Notes: generated from the sequence alone by a model not told the origin. 10,758 nucleotides of DNA from Ruminococcus sp. UBA4383 (GCA_002389995.1 DGRR01000053.1:1-10758), one strand, 5' to 3'; counted from the first letter of the stretch, positions 1-7,658 are shown. Made by a program: numbers and translations.

Positions 1-141
1 GATGATGTGAAAATTGCCGCTGTTTCGGTACTTGCCCACAGAATAATTCTCTCTCCGCAGGGAAAAAGTCAGTTCGGTATCCCCGAAGAATATGTAAAAC
101 ATATAATAGCAGAAACTCCTGTTCCGTCAATGGGAAAATAA
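1..141 (+). CDS. MoxR-type AAA+ ATPase, C-terminal end (partial)
   Basis: This is the last 46 codons of a gene whose start lies outside the window; the frame is open from base 1 to a TAA at 139-141. The visible protein has a helical VSVLAHRIILSP stretch, which resembles the end of the C-terminal lid domain of MoxR-family ATPases, where a conserved leucine-rich helix with HR follows the sensor region. The stop is one base before the start of a DUF58 gene, the classical partner of MoxR, and a transglutaminase-like gene comes next. That context is the stronger part of the argument. MoxR proteins are thought to act as ATP-driven chaperones that remodel or mature partner proteins. The Walker motifs are not visible, so the family call rests on the lid fragment plus gene order. 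Confidence 0.78.
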   Translation, partial: DDVKIAAVSVLAHRIILSPQGKSQFGIPEEYVKHIIAETPVPSMGK

Positions 142-142
142 T

Positions 143-1360
143 ATGAAAGACAAAAAGAAAAAAAATAACTTTTCCATAAAGGGAAATGAATTTTCAGGCG
201 GATTAAAAAGTATTGCCGCACTTGCAGCCGTTGCATATCTGTTATATATTTTTACTTTCTACATAGACGGTGAAATGGGAATGATTCTCATAGCATTTAT
301 GATTTTTGCCCCGATAGTATCCGTCATAATGGCAGTATACGCAAAAGACCGCATAAAAATAAGCTTTAACTGCGATGCATACGTCAAAAAGCACAGTACC
401 CTCAAAGTCACTGTAACAGCCGAAAAAACAGGATTTTTCCCGCTTGCGGTAGTGGAAGTAAAACTTAAAGCCTCAGAAGTCTTTGAGGAAAACGATAAAA
501 TCTACCGTTTCTCAATGGTTGGAGAGAACAAAAAAACCTTTACCCTCGAATATAAGGCACAGACAGGCGGAAACGGTGAAATTTCAGTGGAAAATGTATA
601 TTCCTGCGGATTTCTCGGATTCCTTAAATTTAAGGTAAATAATATTTTCCAGCCTGTAAGCATAGGCGTTATCCCCGAAATCCCCGAAATAAAAACTTCA
701 TCTCAGTTTTTCAGGAATATTGCCGATGTAGTTCTCACAAGCGATGAGGAAGAAGACAATGATACTATGATGCTTTTTTCCTCAAATACTACTCCCGGCT
801 ATGAACACAGGGAATATGTCGCAGGCGACCCCTTAAAGCGTATCAACTGGAAATTGTCAACCAAAAAAGATAAATTAATGGTGCGGCTTGATGAGGCTGC
901 CGCCTCCGCACAGCCCATGATATTGTTTGACCTTTTCAGGAAAAACGATTCAAAGCCCGATATGGCTATAATCAGCGAAGAAAGACTTATTCAGTCAGTT
1001 TTCGGACTTCTTTCTGCACTTGTCAGACAGGGTATAGCCTGTACCTTTGTATATTACGGTGCAGGCGATGAAGTCATAAGCGAAAATATCGACAATCCCG
1101 ACTACCCTGCACAGCTTTTGCTGAAAGTCCTTGCTGTAAAGGTAAAAACTGACAGGAGAATAAATACTGATGCACTTGATGATTCAATATGTGCCTGCAT
1201 AATCGCATCAACAGATTTCGGAGAGGGAATTTCAGCTATAACAAAAAATATTGAAAGTCCCGATAATGTCAGCCTTATGGGTATATCCGCACAGCAGGAA
1301 AATCTTACGAATTTCCCTATGTGGTATCTTGACGGCGACAATAACTTCAAAATGGTGTGA
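143..1360 (+). CDS. DUF58 domain membrane protein
   Basis: A 405-residue protein with a Lys-rich N-terminus, two membrane segments near residues 22-41 and 45-67, and a large soluble part. The DUF58 signature is clear at residues 219-249: GYEHREYVAGDPLKRINWKL followed by a conserved basic stretch, with Arg223, Tyr225, Gly228-Asp229, Arg233, Asn235 and Trp236 at the usual places. Downstream of the signature, such proteins often have a von Willebrand A-like fold; the stretch after residue 255 (MILFDLF) fits its first strand but lacks a clear full MIDAS motif. The start is the ATG one base after the stop of the MoxR-like gene, which implies translational coupling; no strong ribosome site precedes it. 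The gene ends four bases before the transglutaminase gene. DUF58 proteins have no agreed biochemical activity; together with MoxR and transglutaminase-like partners they probably form a membrane-associated assembly or stress module. Confidence 0.9.
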   Translation: MKDKKKKNNFSIKGNEFSGGLKSIAALAAVAYLLYIFTFYIDGEMGMILIAFMIFAPIVSVIMAVYAKDRIKISFNCDAYVKKHSTLKVTVTAEKTGFFPLAVVEVKLKASEVFEENDKIYRFSMVGENKKTFTLEYKAQTGGNGEISVENVYSCGFLGFLKFKVNNIFQPVSIGVIPEIPEIKTSSQFFRNIADVVLTSDEEEDNDTMMLFSSNTTPGYEHREYVAGDPLKRINWKLSTKKDKLMVRLDEAAASAQPMILFDLFRKNDSKPDMAIISEERLIQSVFGLLSALVRQGIACTFVYYGAGDEVISENIDNPDYPAQLLLKVLAVKVKTDRRINTDALDDSICACIIASTDFGEGISAITKNIESPDNVSLMGISAQQENLTNFPMWYLDGDNNFKMV

Positions 1361-1363
1361 GAT

Positions 1364-3640
1364 ATGAAAAAGAATTTAAAAGAATTTTTCCTCAGAACCC
1401 TTACAGACCCTGTACTCATATATATGACAGTCGTCATGATGTCAATTATGTATCACTACGGGGCGGCTATGACACCTGTATACGGAATACTCGCCTATAT
1501 AAGCGGCTGGGCATTTTTCAGACTGTTTGAATATATGCAGAAACATAACCTGATAGGCGGTATCCTGTACATTATAGCAGCCTTGTTTATTGGCAGATTT
1601 TCAGGATACTGCATCGAAGCAGGACGGGAAACATATCCCCTCACATGGGGCGTATGGTTTCTGACACCGCAGGACGCACTTGATTACAGTTTCTGGTATA
1701 CTTTTGCGTTGTTTCTGCTGTTTGACATATTCATGGCATCTGTAATATATTACTTCACAAGAGTAAGATACAGAATATTCATGAATTTCATGATATTCAT
1801 CATTCCTTTCGCAATATACGGTAAAGAATACGAAAAAATGCCGACCTATTTCATCATCTTAATGGCTCTGGGATATATACTCATAATGATATATATGCGC
1901 TCGCTTGATGAAACAAAGGGAGTAACTGTCGTGAATAAATCCGATACATGGCGTTCAGTGGCAGTATTTACCGTTATATTTGCAGTAATATCCTCAACTA
2001 TCCCCAAGCCCGAAATAGAAGCCGACAGAACCGTTATAGAAACTCTCATCAATGCAGACCAGTTCACCGACCGACTTATCGCCATGCTGAATGTTTTCCG
2101 TGACGATACCGACGGAAGCCAGTTCAGAAGTACCGCAAGCGATATTCCTGTATATTATGTGAGTGCAGATGAATCCCTCAGACTTAAAACCCTTACTTAT
2201 ACAAGCTATGACTTTTCAACAGATAAATGGTCAGCAGGTCAGCTCGATGAAAAAGACCACAGAATTACTCCCGATATGCCTATGGAAATGACAGGAAACG
2301 GCATATATGCAGAGGCTATCCTCAAAGCTGCACAGCTTGACAAGGACTTTGCAGAAAAATATAATATAGATATCAATACACAGCTCAAAATTCCGCAGAG
2401 TAAAAAAGTAAAGATATATTCAGCCGTCCAGAGCGGTAAATATGCCCCCGTTCCGCAGTCCTCACATACAATCACAAGGACAACCTATGCAGGAAGAATA
2501 GGTCTTACTCCCACAGGTCTTATAAAATCATTTGACGGAAGTTTCATGCAGACAAATACTTTTGACTATGAATATTATCCTGATATTTTCTTTGCAAATG
2601 ATATCAATAAAAATTTTGTACATTCCCTTGAACGTGATGACTATTATGATATGACCATGCAGGCGGAAAGTATTCTCTCAGATGAATATGTACGCATTGT
2701 TGATGATGATTCCGAAAGTGACGAATATATTGAATATATCGGAAATCTCATGCTTGAAATGCAGTTCACTCAGGAATATTATGAAACATATTTAACCGAT
2801 TATCTCGACTACGGCAATAACGAAAGAATTAAAAAATTCACCGAGGAATTAACTGCCGACTGTACGACAGAATACGAAAAAGCTTCAAAACTGCGCTGGT
2901 ATTTTTACAGTAATGGCTATACATATGATACATCTTTCGATACAAACGGCAAAAATGCCGAGGATTTCATTTTCGATACAAAAACAGGCGTTTGCTATGA
3001 GTATGCAACTGCCATGACACTTATGGCGAGAAGTATTGGTATTCCTGCGAGATACTGCGAGGGATTCAATATGCAGACGGAGTTCAAATCCGAAAACGCA
3101 AGAACTAACGGCTATGATATTGATTATGTTGTAACTGCTCAGGACGCTCACGGTTTCCCTGAACTTTATCTGAAAGGTTACGGCTGGCTTTCATTTGAAC
3201 CTACAATGTCGGACGTTCCCGCTCAGGAAGAATCAAGTGCTTCCGCAAATCTTTCAAGAGCAGGATTGTTTATACTCATACTGGCATTGCTGACACTTGC
3301 AGGAATTTTGCTGTATCCTGCCATATCGCACAGGATATTCATAAGGAAAAATAATAAGCGTGACCCGAATAAAGCTGTATACATGATGATTCACCGCCTT
3401 TGCCGTCTTTATAACGTGACAGAGGGAAATACTGCCCATGATGCCATGAAAATAATAAAGGATTTTTCAGGAGCGGATATTTCCGAATCTGTGCTTATGT
3501 TTGAAAGGGCAGAATACGGCGGAGAAAAACTTGACGAAAATTGCAGACAGAAATCTATGGAAGAATATATTGCCGCCTATGACGCTCTCAGACAGGCAAA
3601 AAAAGAGAACCGCAGGCGCAAAAAAGAAAAACGGAGGTAA
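1364..3640 (+). CDS. Polytopic membrane protein with transglutaminase-like domain and DUF4129-like tail
   Basis: A 758-residue protein. Hydrophobic segments near residues 15-32, 36-57, 63-82, 110-132, 138-152, 161-179 and 197-213 form an N-terminal membrane block. A long, probably extracytoplasmic region follows, then a transglutaminase-like core at about 505-615, one more membrane helix at about 634-654, and a basic cytoplasmic tail. The core shows the papain-like triad: Cys544 in TGVCYEYATAMTLMARSIGI, His596 in AQDAHGFPELYL and, where most relatives have Asp, Glu612 in LSFEPT. The tail contains FERAEYGG, like the C-terminal motif of DUF4129 regions commonly found after this domain. Bacterial members of this family may be proteases or amidases rather than cross-linkers; the substrate is unknown. 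The gene starts three bases after the DUF58 stop, and its last codons carry the ribosome site of the next gene, so it belongs to the same operon. Confidence 0.9.
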   Translation: MKKNLKEFFLRTLTDPVLIYMTVVMMSIMYHYGAAMTPVYGILAYISGWAFFRLFEYMQKHNLIGGILYIIAALFIGRFSGYCIEAGRETYPLTWGVWFLTPQDALDYSFWYTFALFLLFDIFMASVIYYFTRVRYRIFMNFMIFIIPFAIYGKEYEKMPTYFIILMALGYILIMIYMRSLDETKGVTVVNKSDTWRSVAVFTVIFAVISSTIPKPEIEADRTVIETLINADQFTDRLIAMLNVFRDDTDGSQFRSTASDIPVYYVSADESLRLKTLTYTSYDFSTDKWSAGQLDEKDHRITPDMPMEMTGNGIYAEAILKAAQLDKDFAEKYNIDINTQLKIPQSKKVKIYSAVQSGKYAPVPQSSHTITRTTYAGRIGLTPTGLIKSFDGSFMQTNTFDYEYYPDIFFANDINKNFVHSLERDDYYDMTMQAESILSDEYVRIVDDDSESDEYIEYIGNLMLEMQFTQEYYETYLTDYLDYGNNERIKKFTEELTADCTTEYEKASKLRWYFYSNGYTYDTSFDTNGKNAEDFIFDTKTGVCYEYATAMTLMARSIGIPARYCEGFNMQTEFKSENARTNGYDIDYVVTAQDAHGFPELYLKGYGWLSFEPTMSDVPAQEESSASANLSRAGLFILILALLTLAGILLYPAISHRIFIRKNNKRDPNKAVYMMIHRLCRLYNVTEGNTAHDAMKIIKDFSGADISESVLMFERAEYGGEKLDENCRQKSMEEYIAAYDALRQAKKENRRRKKEKRR
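3633..3637 (+). promoter_or_regulatory. Ribosome binding site that sets the peptidase start
   Basis: GGAGG lies inside the final Arg codons and just before the stop of the transglutaminase gene, 10 bases before the ATG at 3648. It selects that ATG over an in-frame upstream start at 3501 and places a typical signal peptide at the N-terminus. Confidence 0.85.
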
Positions 3641-3647
3641 ATTTCCA

Positions 3648-5210
3648 ATGCATTTATTTAAAAAATTTTTATCCGCCGCTGTATCACTTCTCATGATTAT
3701 GGGAGTTTTTACGGGTTCATTCAGCGGAATAACCGAAATTACCATTACAGCAAGTGCGGACGAATCCGAAGAAATTGAAGAATCCAAAGACAATACCCCG
3801 AAAGAGGACTATCACCGGTGGAAACAGTTCGATGACCGCTGGGGAAATATGAGCCTTGGCGGAGGAGTATACAACACCATGACTGCAATAGGCTGTCTTG
3901 TCGGTTCAATCTGCATAGCCGCTGTTGACTGCGGAGCTAAAAGCGTTGACAATTTCAGTCCTGCAACATTCATAAATCAGATGAACTCAGTCGGAGGATT
4001 CGGTTCATACGGTGAATTACTCAGTTATAAGCAGGTTTCACAGCTTATTCCGGGCTTTGAAGTTATTAACAACTACGGCTATAAATCATCAACCAAGGCA
4101 GGAAAAGCCGCTGAAATGAAATACTGGATGGATCAGGGATATTATATTATCTGCCATACAAAATATTACATGGACGCAAACGGCTACTGGCAGTCACATT
4201 TTGTGTATATTGAAGATATAGACGGCGAATATGTCAAGATGAATGACCCCGGCTCGTGGAGTGAGGATATGTTCGGCACTTACTGGTATAAGTTTGCGGC
4301 TGATTACCTTGTTATAAAAGGACCTGATTCACCTGATACCTACACAGAACCGCCTGCATCATATAAGCCTGAAATTGCACTTGATTTGCTTTATTACCCG
4401 AACAAAACCGTTTACAGAATCGGTGAACCGCTTAACCTTGCGGGCGGTGTGGGAATCGTTACGGGAATAAACCCCGACAGCGGATATTACTGGATTCTCC
4501 ATGCGGAAAATATGGGAAATGCCCATAGCTTTGCAACTTATACCTCCGAATTTGACAGTTCAAAGGCAGGATATTACAATATATATTTCTGTGCGGAACT
4601 CTACGGATTGCAGGCTTGGCAGAGCATAGAAGTAGTTGTCCTCGATGAAAACGGAAACTATCCGCCGAGAGATGAAGAAGTTACAGAAGAATCAGACGAA
4701 TCAGAAGAAACAACTCAGCCTGATGAAAATACAGAGGAAAATCCCCCTGTTACTTCAACAAGAAGAACAACTGAATATTCAGAAGAAACTACAACTACTG
4801 TTGCAGATGAATATTATTTTTCAGGTGAGGGAGATTTGGACGTTTATTCCGCCCCCGACAATACAGATGAACCTGTCGCATCTATCCCGAACGGATATGT
4901 TTTCAAGGTTTTTGACATCTATGACGCTTACGGAAAAATATACCTTGAAGGAAATGAAGTATGGGTTGATACAAGTATTCTCGATAAGGCTGACAATTCA
5001 GAATCCTACGAAAAAGGCGATATAAACAATGACGGAGTTATTGATATATGTGACCTTTCACTGCTGAATGACTACCTTGATTCACTTGGAAATTCTCCCG
5101 AAGAAATATCACTCCTGACTGTCGGACAGCTTGAAGCTGCTGATATAAATTCAGACGGAATTATCGACAAAAAAGACATTATCTCATATATAAGTGAGAT
5201 TTGCATATGA
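3648..5210 (+). CDS. Secreted C39-like cysteine peptidase with SH3-like domain and type I dockerin
   Basis: A 520-residue modular protein. Residues 1-37 are a signal peptide (basic start, hydrophobic core, likely cleavage after ASA). Residues about 55-215 look like a C39-type papain-fold domain: WKQFDDRWG with Gln60, probable nucleophile Cys83 in TAIGCLVGS, His184 in SHFVYIED and Asp200 in MNDPGSW. Residues about 245-340 form a beta-rich, Ig-like module (NKTVYRIGEPLNLAGG). A Glu/Thr-rich linker (about 345-386) leads to an SH3-like segment (about 387-447). The last 65 residues are a type I dockerin with two complete calcium loops: D458, N460, D462, D466, D469 and D499, N501, D503, D507, D510. 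A dockerin implies attachment to a cohesin-bearing scaffoldin outside the cell. The gene sits eight bases after the transglutaminase gene and 13 before prmA, so it appears to be operonic with membrane and cytoplasmic proteins. Domain order and dockerin are secure; peptidase activity and substrate are inferred. Confidence 0.88.
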   Translation: MHLFKKFLSAAVSLLMIMGVFTGSFSGITEITITASADESEEIEESKDNTPKEDYHRWKQFDDRWGNMSLGGGVYNTMTAIGCLVGSICIAAVDCGAKSVDNFSPATFINQMNSVGGFGSYGELLSYKQVSQLIPGFEVINNYGYKSSTKAGKAAEMKYWMDQGYYIICHTKYYMDANGYWQSHFVYIEDIDGEYVKMNDPGSWSEDMFGTYWYKFAADYLVIKGPDSPDTYTEPPASYKPEIALDLLYYPNKTVYRIGEPLNLAGGVGIVTGINPDSGYYWILHAENMGNAHSFATYTSEFDSSKAGYYNIYFCAELYGLQAWQSIEVVVLDENGNYPPRDEEVTEESDESEETTQPDENTEENPPVTSTRRTTEYSEETTTTVADEYYFSGEGDLDVYSAPDNTDEPVASIPNGYVFKVFDIYDAYGKIYLEGNEVWVDTSILDKADNSESYEKGDINNDGVIDICDLSLLNDYLDSLGNSPEEISLLTVGQLEAADINSDGIIDKKDIISYISEICI

Positions 5211-5223
5211 GAAAGGATTAATT

Positions 5224-6189
5224 ATGGAATGGACTGAACTTAATATTTACACAACTACCGAGGGGATTGAAATTGTCTGCTCAAAACTCATGGATATCGG
5301 CATAAAAGGCTTTTCAATAAAAGATGCAGAGGATTTTAAAGAGTTCCTCGAAAATAAAAACGGTCAGTGGGACTATATTGATGATGATTTAATGGGACTG
5401 TCCGAATGTGAAACCTGCATAACCGTATACCTCCCCAAAAATGAACAGGGTGCGGATATGCTCGTGAATATCAAGGCTATGCTGAAAGAACTCAAAAATT
5501 CAGATACGGAAAATATCTATGGCAGACTTGAAACAGATTTCAGCAGTATCCATGAGGAGGACTGGGCGAATAACTGGAAAAAATATTTCAAGCCCGTCAA
5601 AATAGGCGAAAAACTCCTGATAAAACCCTCATGGGAAGAATATGACGACAACGATAACAGAATTATCCTCGAAATAGACCCCGCATCAAGTTTCGGCACA
5701 GGTCAGCACCATACCACAAGACTTTGCCTTGAACTCCTCGAAAAATGCATAAACAAAGGCGATAAAATCCTCGATATGGGCTGCGGAAGCGGTATACTTT
5801 CAATAGGTGCGCTTCTCCTCGGTGCGGAAAATGCTGTCGCTGTCGATATAGAGGAAAATGCCGCTGTTACCGCTCTCGAAAATGCTCAGAAAAATAATAT
5901 CCCTGAAAGTAAATACCATACATATTTCGGAAATGTCCTCACAGATGAAAAATTCGCCGCAGAAATTGAATCCGAATATGATATAATTACCGCAAATATT
6001 GTCGCAGATGTCCTCATAGCTATGAAAGACTATTTCAGACATTGCCTTAAAGACAATGGTATTATCATAATATCAGGCATCATCGAGGAAAGAGCTGATG
6101 AAGTGATTTCAGCCTTTGAAGAAACAGGCTTCACAAAACAGTCCGTGAATATCAGGGAAGGCTGGGCGGCTGTTCAATTTGTAAAATAA
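5224..6189 (+). CDS. prmA: Ribosomal protein L11 methyltransferase PrmA
   Basis: A 321-residue cytoplasmic SAM-dependent methyltransferase that trimethylates ribosomal protein L11. The N-terminal substrate-recognition part begins MEWTELNIYTT, the usual PrmA opening. The family signature FGTGQHHTT is at residues 157-165, SAM motif I ILDMGCGSG at 182-190, an acidic end of strand 2 in AVAVDIEE, and the catalytic-region motif NIVADVL from Asn258. The length fits the family. The ATG at 5224 is preferred over an in-frame GTG at 5194 because AAAGGA at 5212-5217 precedes it at good spacing, the protein then starts like its relatives, and the earlier start would overlap the dockerin gene. No terminator or promoter is seen in the 13-base gap upstream, so it is probably read through from the peptidase gene. 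No good terminator follows it. Confidence 0.95.
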   Translation: MEWTELNIYTTTEGIEIVCSKLMDIGIKGFSIKDAEDFKEFLENKNGQWDYIDDDLMGLSECETCITVYLPKNEQGADMLVNIKAMLKELKNSDTENIYGRLETDFSSIHEEDWANNWKKYFKPVKIGEKLLIKPSWEEYDDNDNRIILEIDPASSFGTGQHHTTRLCLELLEKCINKGDKILDMGCGSGILSIGALLLGAENAVAVDIEENAAVTALENAQKNNIPESKYHTYFGNVLTDEKFAAEIESEYDIITANIVADVLIAMKDYFRHCLKDNGIIIISGIIEERADEVISAFEETGFTKQSVNIREGWAAVQFVK

Positions 6190-6204
6190 TTCTTACCATA
6201 ATCC

Positions 6205-6233
6205 TTGACAAATTATAATAAATGTGTTATTAT
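6205..6233 (+). promoter_or_regulatory. Sigma-A type promoter with extended -10
   Basis: A perfect TTGACA at 6205-6210, a 17-base AT-rich spacer, and TATTAT at 6228-6233 preceded by TGT (extended -10). It lies in the 118-base gap after prmA and should start transcripts near 6240, giving the uncharacterised gene a leader of about 68 bases. It closely resembles the promoter at 7552-7580. Confidence 0.82.
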
Positions 6234-6249
6234 GTTATTGTCAGGTCTG

Positions 6250-6270
6250 TATCTTTTGCCTAAAAAGATA
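6250..6270 (+). other. Small AT-rich hairpin in the 5' leader
   Basis: TATCTTTT (6250-6257) and AAAAGATA (6263-6270) are perfect inverted repeats around a five-base loop. The stem is weak and is not followed by a T run, so it is not a terminator. It could be a leader structure or a chance repeat in AT-rich DNA. Confidence 0.3.
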
Positions 6271-6291
6271 TCTGTTTAAAATTTAAAATAC

Positions 6292-6297
6292 AAGGAG
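6292..6297 (+). promoter_or_regulatory. Ribosome binding site that selects a GTG start
   Basis: AAGGAG ends one base before an in-frame TTG at 6299, too close for initiation, but 10 bases before the GTG at 6308. The GTG is therefore the better start. Confidence 0.75.
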
Positions 6298-6307
6298 ATT
6301 GATAACA

Positions 6308-7495
6308 GTGGGTTTGTTTAAGAAAAAAAATAAGGAAAATGATGAGAAAATTGAAAATAAATCAGCAACAGCCGAAAATTCAGGTGAACAGATAACCGCT
6401 CTTAAAAATAAGGCTCTCGAAATGCTGAACGAAAAGCTTAAAGGTACTATCTATGATAATTGCATTATCATGAGAGGCGGCTATACAATAGATGTTTCTA
6501 TCGGCAGAAGAGATGTCAAAGACGGTATTCTTCTCGCTCAGTTCGTTTTCATCGTGAGAAAAGACGATTTCGATGAACCTCTTATCGACCCTGTTGACGC
6601 TCAGGGCAAATCCATGGACGATGCCGCTAAAATGGCTGCGGAAATCTTCTACGGCAGCGTATGGCACCCCATAGAACAGGCTTCCCAGAAGAAAAATCCT
6701 GTCCACGTTTCCGTAAATTACCTCATGCAGCACTACGATTTTGATATGTACTGCCAGTCAGTTGTAAGAATAGGCGTTCCCGAAACTAAAAAACCCGTTA
6801 TTCTCCTCAACTTCATAAAGGCTGAAATTCCAAAATATCTCGGCTCAAAAAAATATTACTGGATAAGAATTTATCTCGCTAAACTCAGAGAAAAACGCAT
6901 AATCGAAGTCCGTGTAAACGGTTCTGTATGCAACCAGCTTTCAAGATTCTTTGAGCCTTATATAGATACATGGGAGGAATCCGATAAGCTTATCTGCGAA
7001 AAACAGTACGGTTTCTTCGTTCAGCGTGAGGACGACCAGTGTCCTTTTGAGAAAAAACTCGTCACAGATGCCGCCAAAGCCGCTATCGAAATGATGGTTA
7101 AAATAAAAAGCCGTGAGGATTATGAGGCTATGGCTAAAAAACTTGACGAAATGACAGGCAATAAATCCGTTGCCGCTGAGGTAAGAATATTTATCCCCGA
7201 AATATTCGCCAAACTTACCCTCGGCTATCAGGAAGGCGACAGCCTCTTCGTTATGCAGGACGATTCCAGTATCGAAATAAAGAAAACTCAGCTCCGCTCA
7301 TATTTCTATATTCAGCAGGTAGTTCTCGAATATTTCGCTACAAGACCTCCAAAGGAGGACGTTCAGCAAATCGTTGTCAACAGCGTTGCTTTCAGAGAAC
7401 TCAAAAAAGCCAATGAACAGGGTCACGAACCCAAAGACCTTTTCGTTCCCGGCACTTCTTTCAAAATCGGTGTGGAAAACTATAAGGTATGGTAA
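6308..7495 (+). CDS. Uncharacterised cytoplasmic protein, 395 residues
   Basis: I do not recognise this family. With the GTG start the protein begins MGLFKKKNKEN, followed by a charged, probably disordered stretch to about residue 28 and then a mixed alpha/beta protein without signal peptide or membrane helix. Notable motifs are QFVFIVRKDDFDEPLI (about 78-93), DDAAKMAAEIFYGSVWHP (about 104-121), KQYGFFVQREDDQ (about 232-244) and VTDAAKAAIEMM (about 252-263). The pairs are loosely similar, which suggests a duplicated module, though this is by eye only. No nucleotide-binding, nuclease or metal-site motif is apparent. The gene is monocistronic: a strong promoter lies upstream and a perfect intrinsic terminator follows its stop by six bases. 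Codon use matches the neighbours and gives no sign of recent transfer. The hydrophobic-basic N-terminus (GLFKKK) could aid membrane or nucleic-acid contact, but that is speculation. Confidence 0.88.
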   Translation: MGLFKKKNKENDEKIENKSATAENSGEQITALKNKALEMLNEKLKGTIYDNCIIMRGGYTIDVSIGRRDVKDGILLAQFVFIVRKDDFDEPLIDPVDAQGKSMDDAAKMAAEIFYGSVWHPIEQASQKKNPVHVSVNYLMQHYDFDMYCQSVVRIGVPETKKPVILLNFIKAEIPKYLGSKKYYWIRIYLAKLREKRIIEVRVNGSVCNQLSRFFEPYIDTWEESDKLICEKQYGFFVQREDDQCPFEKKLVTDAAKAAIEMMVKIKSREDYEAMAKKLDEMTGNKSVAAEVRIFIPEIFAKLTLGYQEGDSLFVMQDDSSIEIKKTQLRSYFYIQQVVLEYFATRPPKEDVQQIVVNSVAFRELKKANEQGHEPKDLFVPGTSFKIGVENYKVW

Positions 7496-7501
7496 TTGTA
7501 T

Positions 7502-7541
7502 TTTTCTTTCCGCCTTTTTAAGGCGGAAAGAAAATTTTTTT
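7502..7541 (+). terminator. Strong intrinsic terminator
   Basis: A perfect 15-bp stem, 7502-7516 with 7520-7534, contains the GC core CCGCCTT/AAGGCGG, a three-base TTT loop and a following run of seven T (7535-7541). It starts six bases after the stop of the uncharacterised gene and separates it from the L21 promoter that begins 11 bases later. Confidence 0.95.
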
Positions 7542-7551
7542 CAGAAATCCC

Positions 7552-7580
7552 TTGACAAAACAATTATTATGTGTTAGAAT
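7552..7580 (+). promoter_or_regulatory. Sigma-A type promoter of the rplU operon
   Basis: TTGACA at 7552-7557, a 17-base spacer, and TAGAAT at 7575-7580 with an upstream TGT (extended -10). The expected start is near 7587, so the mRNA would begin at the foot of the leader hairpin described next. Confidence 0.88.
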
Positions 7581-7586
7581 ATTATT

Positions 7587-7658
7587 GCCGCTTGTGAACA
7601 GGCTTTTAAGTCATGTTATGCGCCTGTCACAGCGAGTTTTTTTGAAAAGGCAGGTGCC
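7587..7658 (+). promoter_or_regulatory. Structured rplU leader (probable L21 autoregulatory leader)
   Basis: The roughly 78-base leader can fold in two exclusive ways. State A is a 13-bp stem: CGCT 7589-7592 with AGCG 7631-7634, GTG 7594-7596 with CAC 7628-7630, and ACAGGC 7598-7603 with GCCTGT 7622-7627, with single bulges at 7593 and 7597. It is followed by seven T at 7637-7643, so it looks like an intrinsic terminator. State B pairs 7620-7628 with 7649-7657 (nine pairs, two of them G-U), breaks state A and buries the AGGTG ribosome site at 7652-7656. Ribosomal protein leaders that control L21 are known in Firmicutes. Assignment to that class is from position and shape, not a covariance search. 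Confidence 0.72.

Noticed and set aside
3501..3647. An upstream in-frame start that would lengthen the dockerin peptidase by 49 residues
   Set aside because: The extension overlaps the transglutaminase gene, lacks a ribosome site and would bury the signal peptide.
4636..5025. A 129-codon + strand reading frame inside the peptidase gene
   Set aside because: It is a frame shift of the Glu/Thr-rich linker and SH3-like region, gives a Gln/Lys-rich nonsense protein and has no ribosome site.
6190..6307. A riboswitch or small RNA in the gap after prmA
   Set aside because: Apart from the promoter and one weak AT-rich inverted repeat, no known riboswitch core or terminator pair was visible.
6380..6733. 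A 117-codon antisense frame inside the uncharacterised gene
   Set aside because: The + strand gene has promoter, ribosome site and terminator; the antisense frame has none and resembles no family I know.
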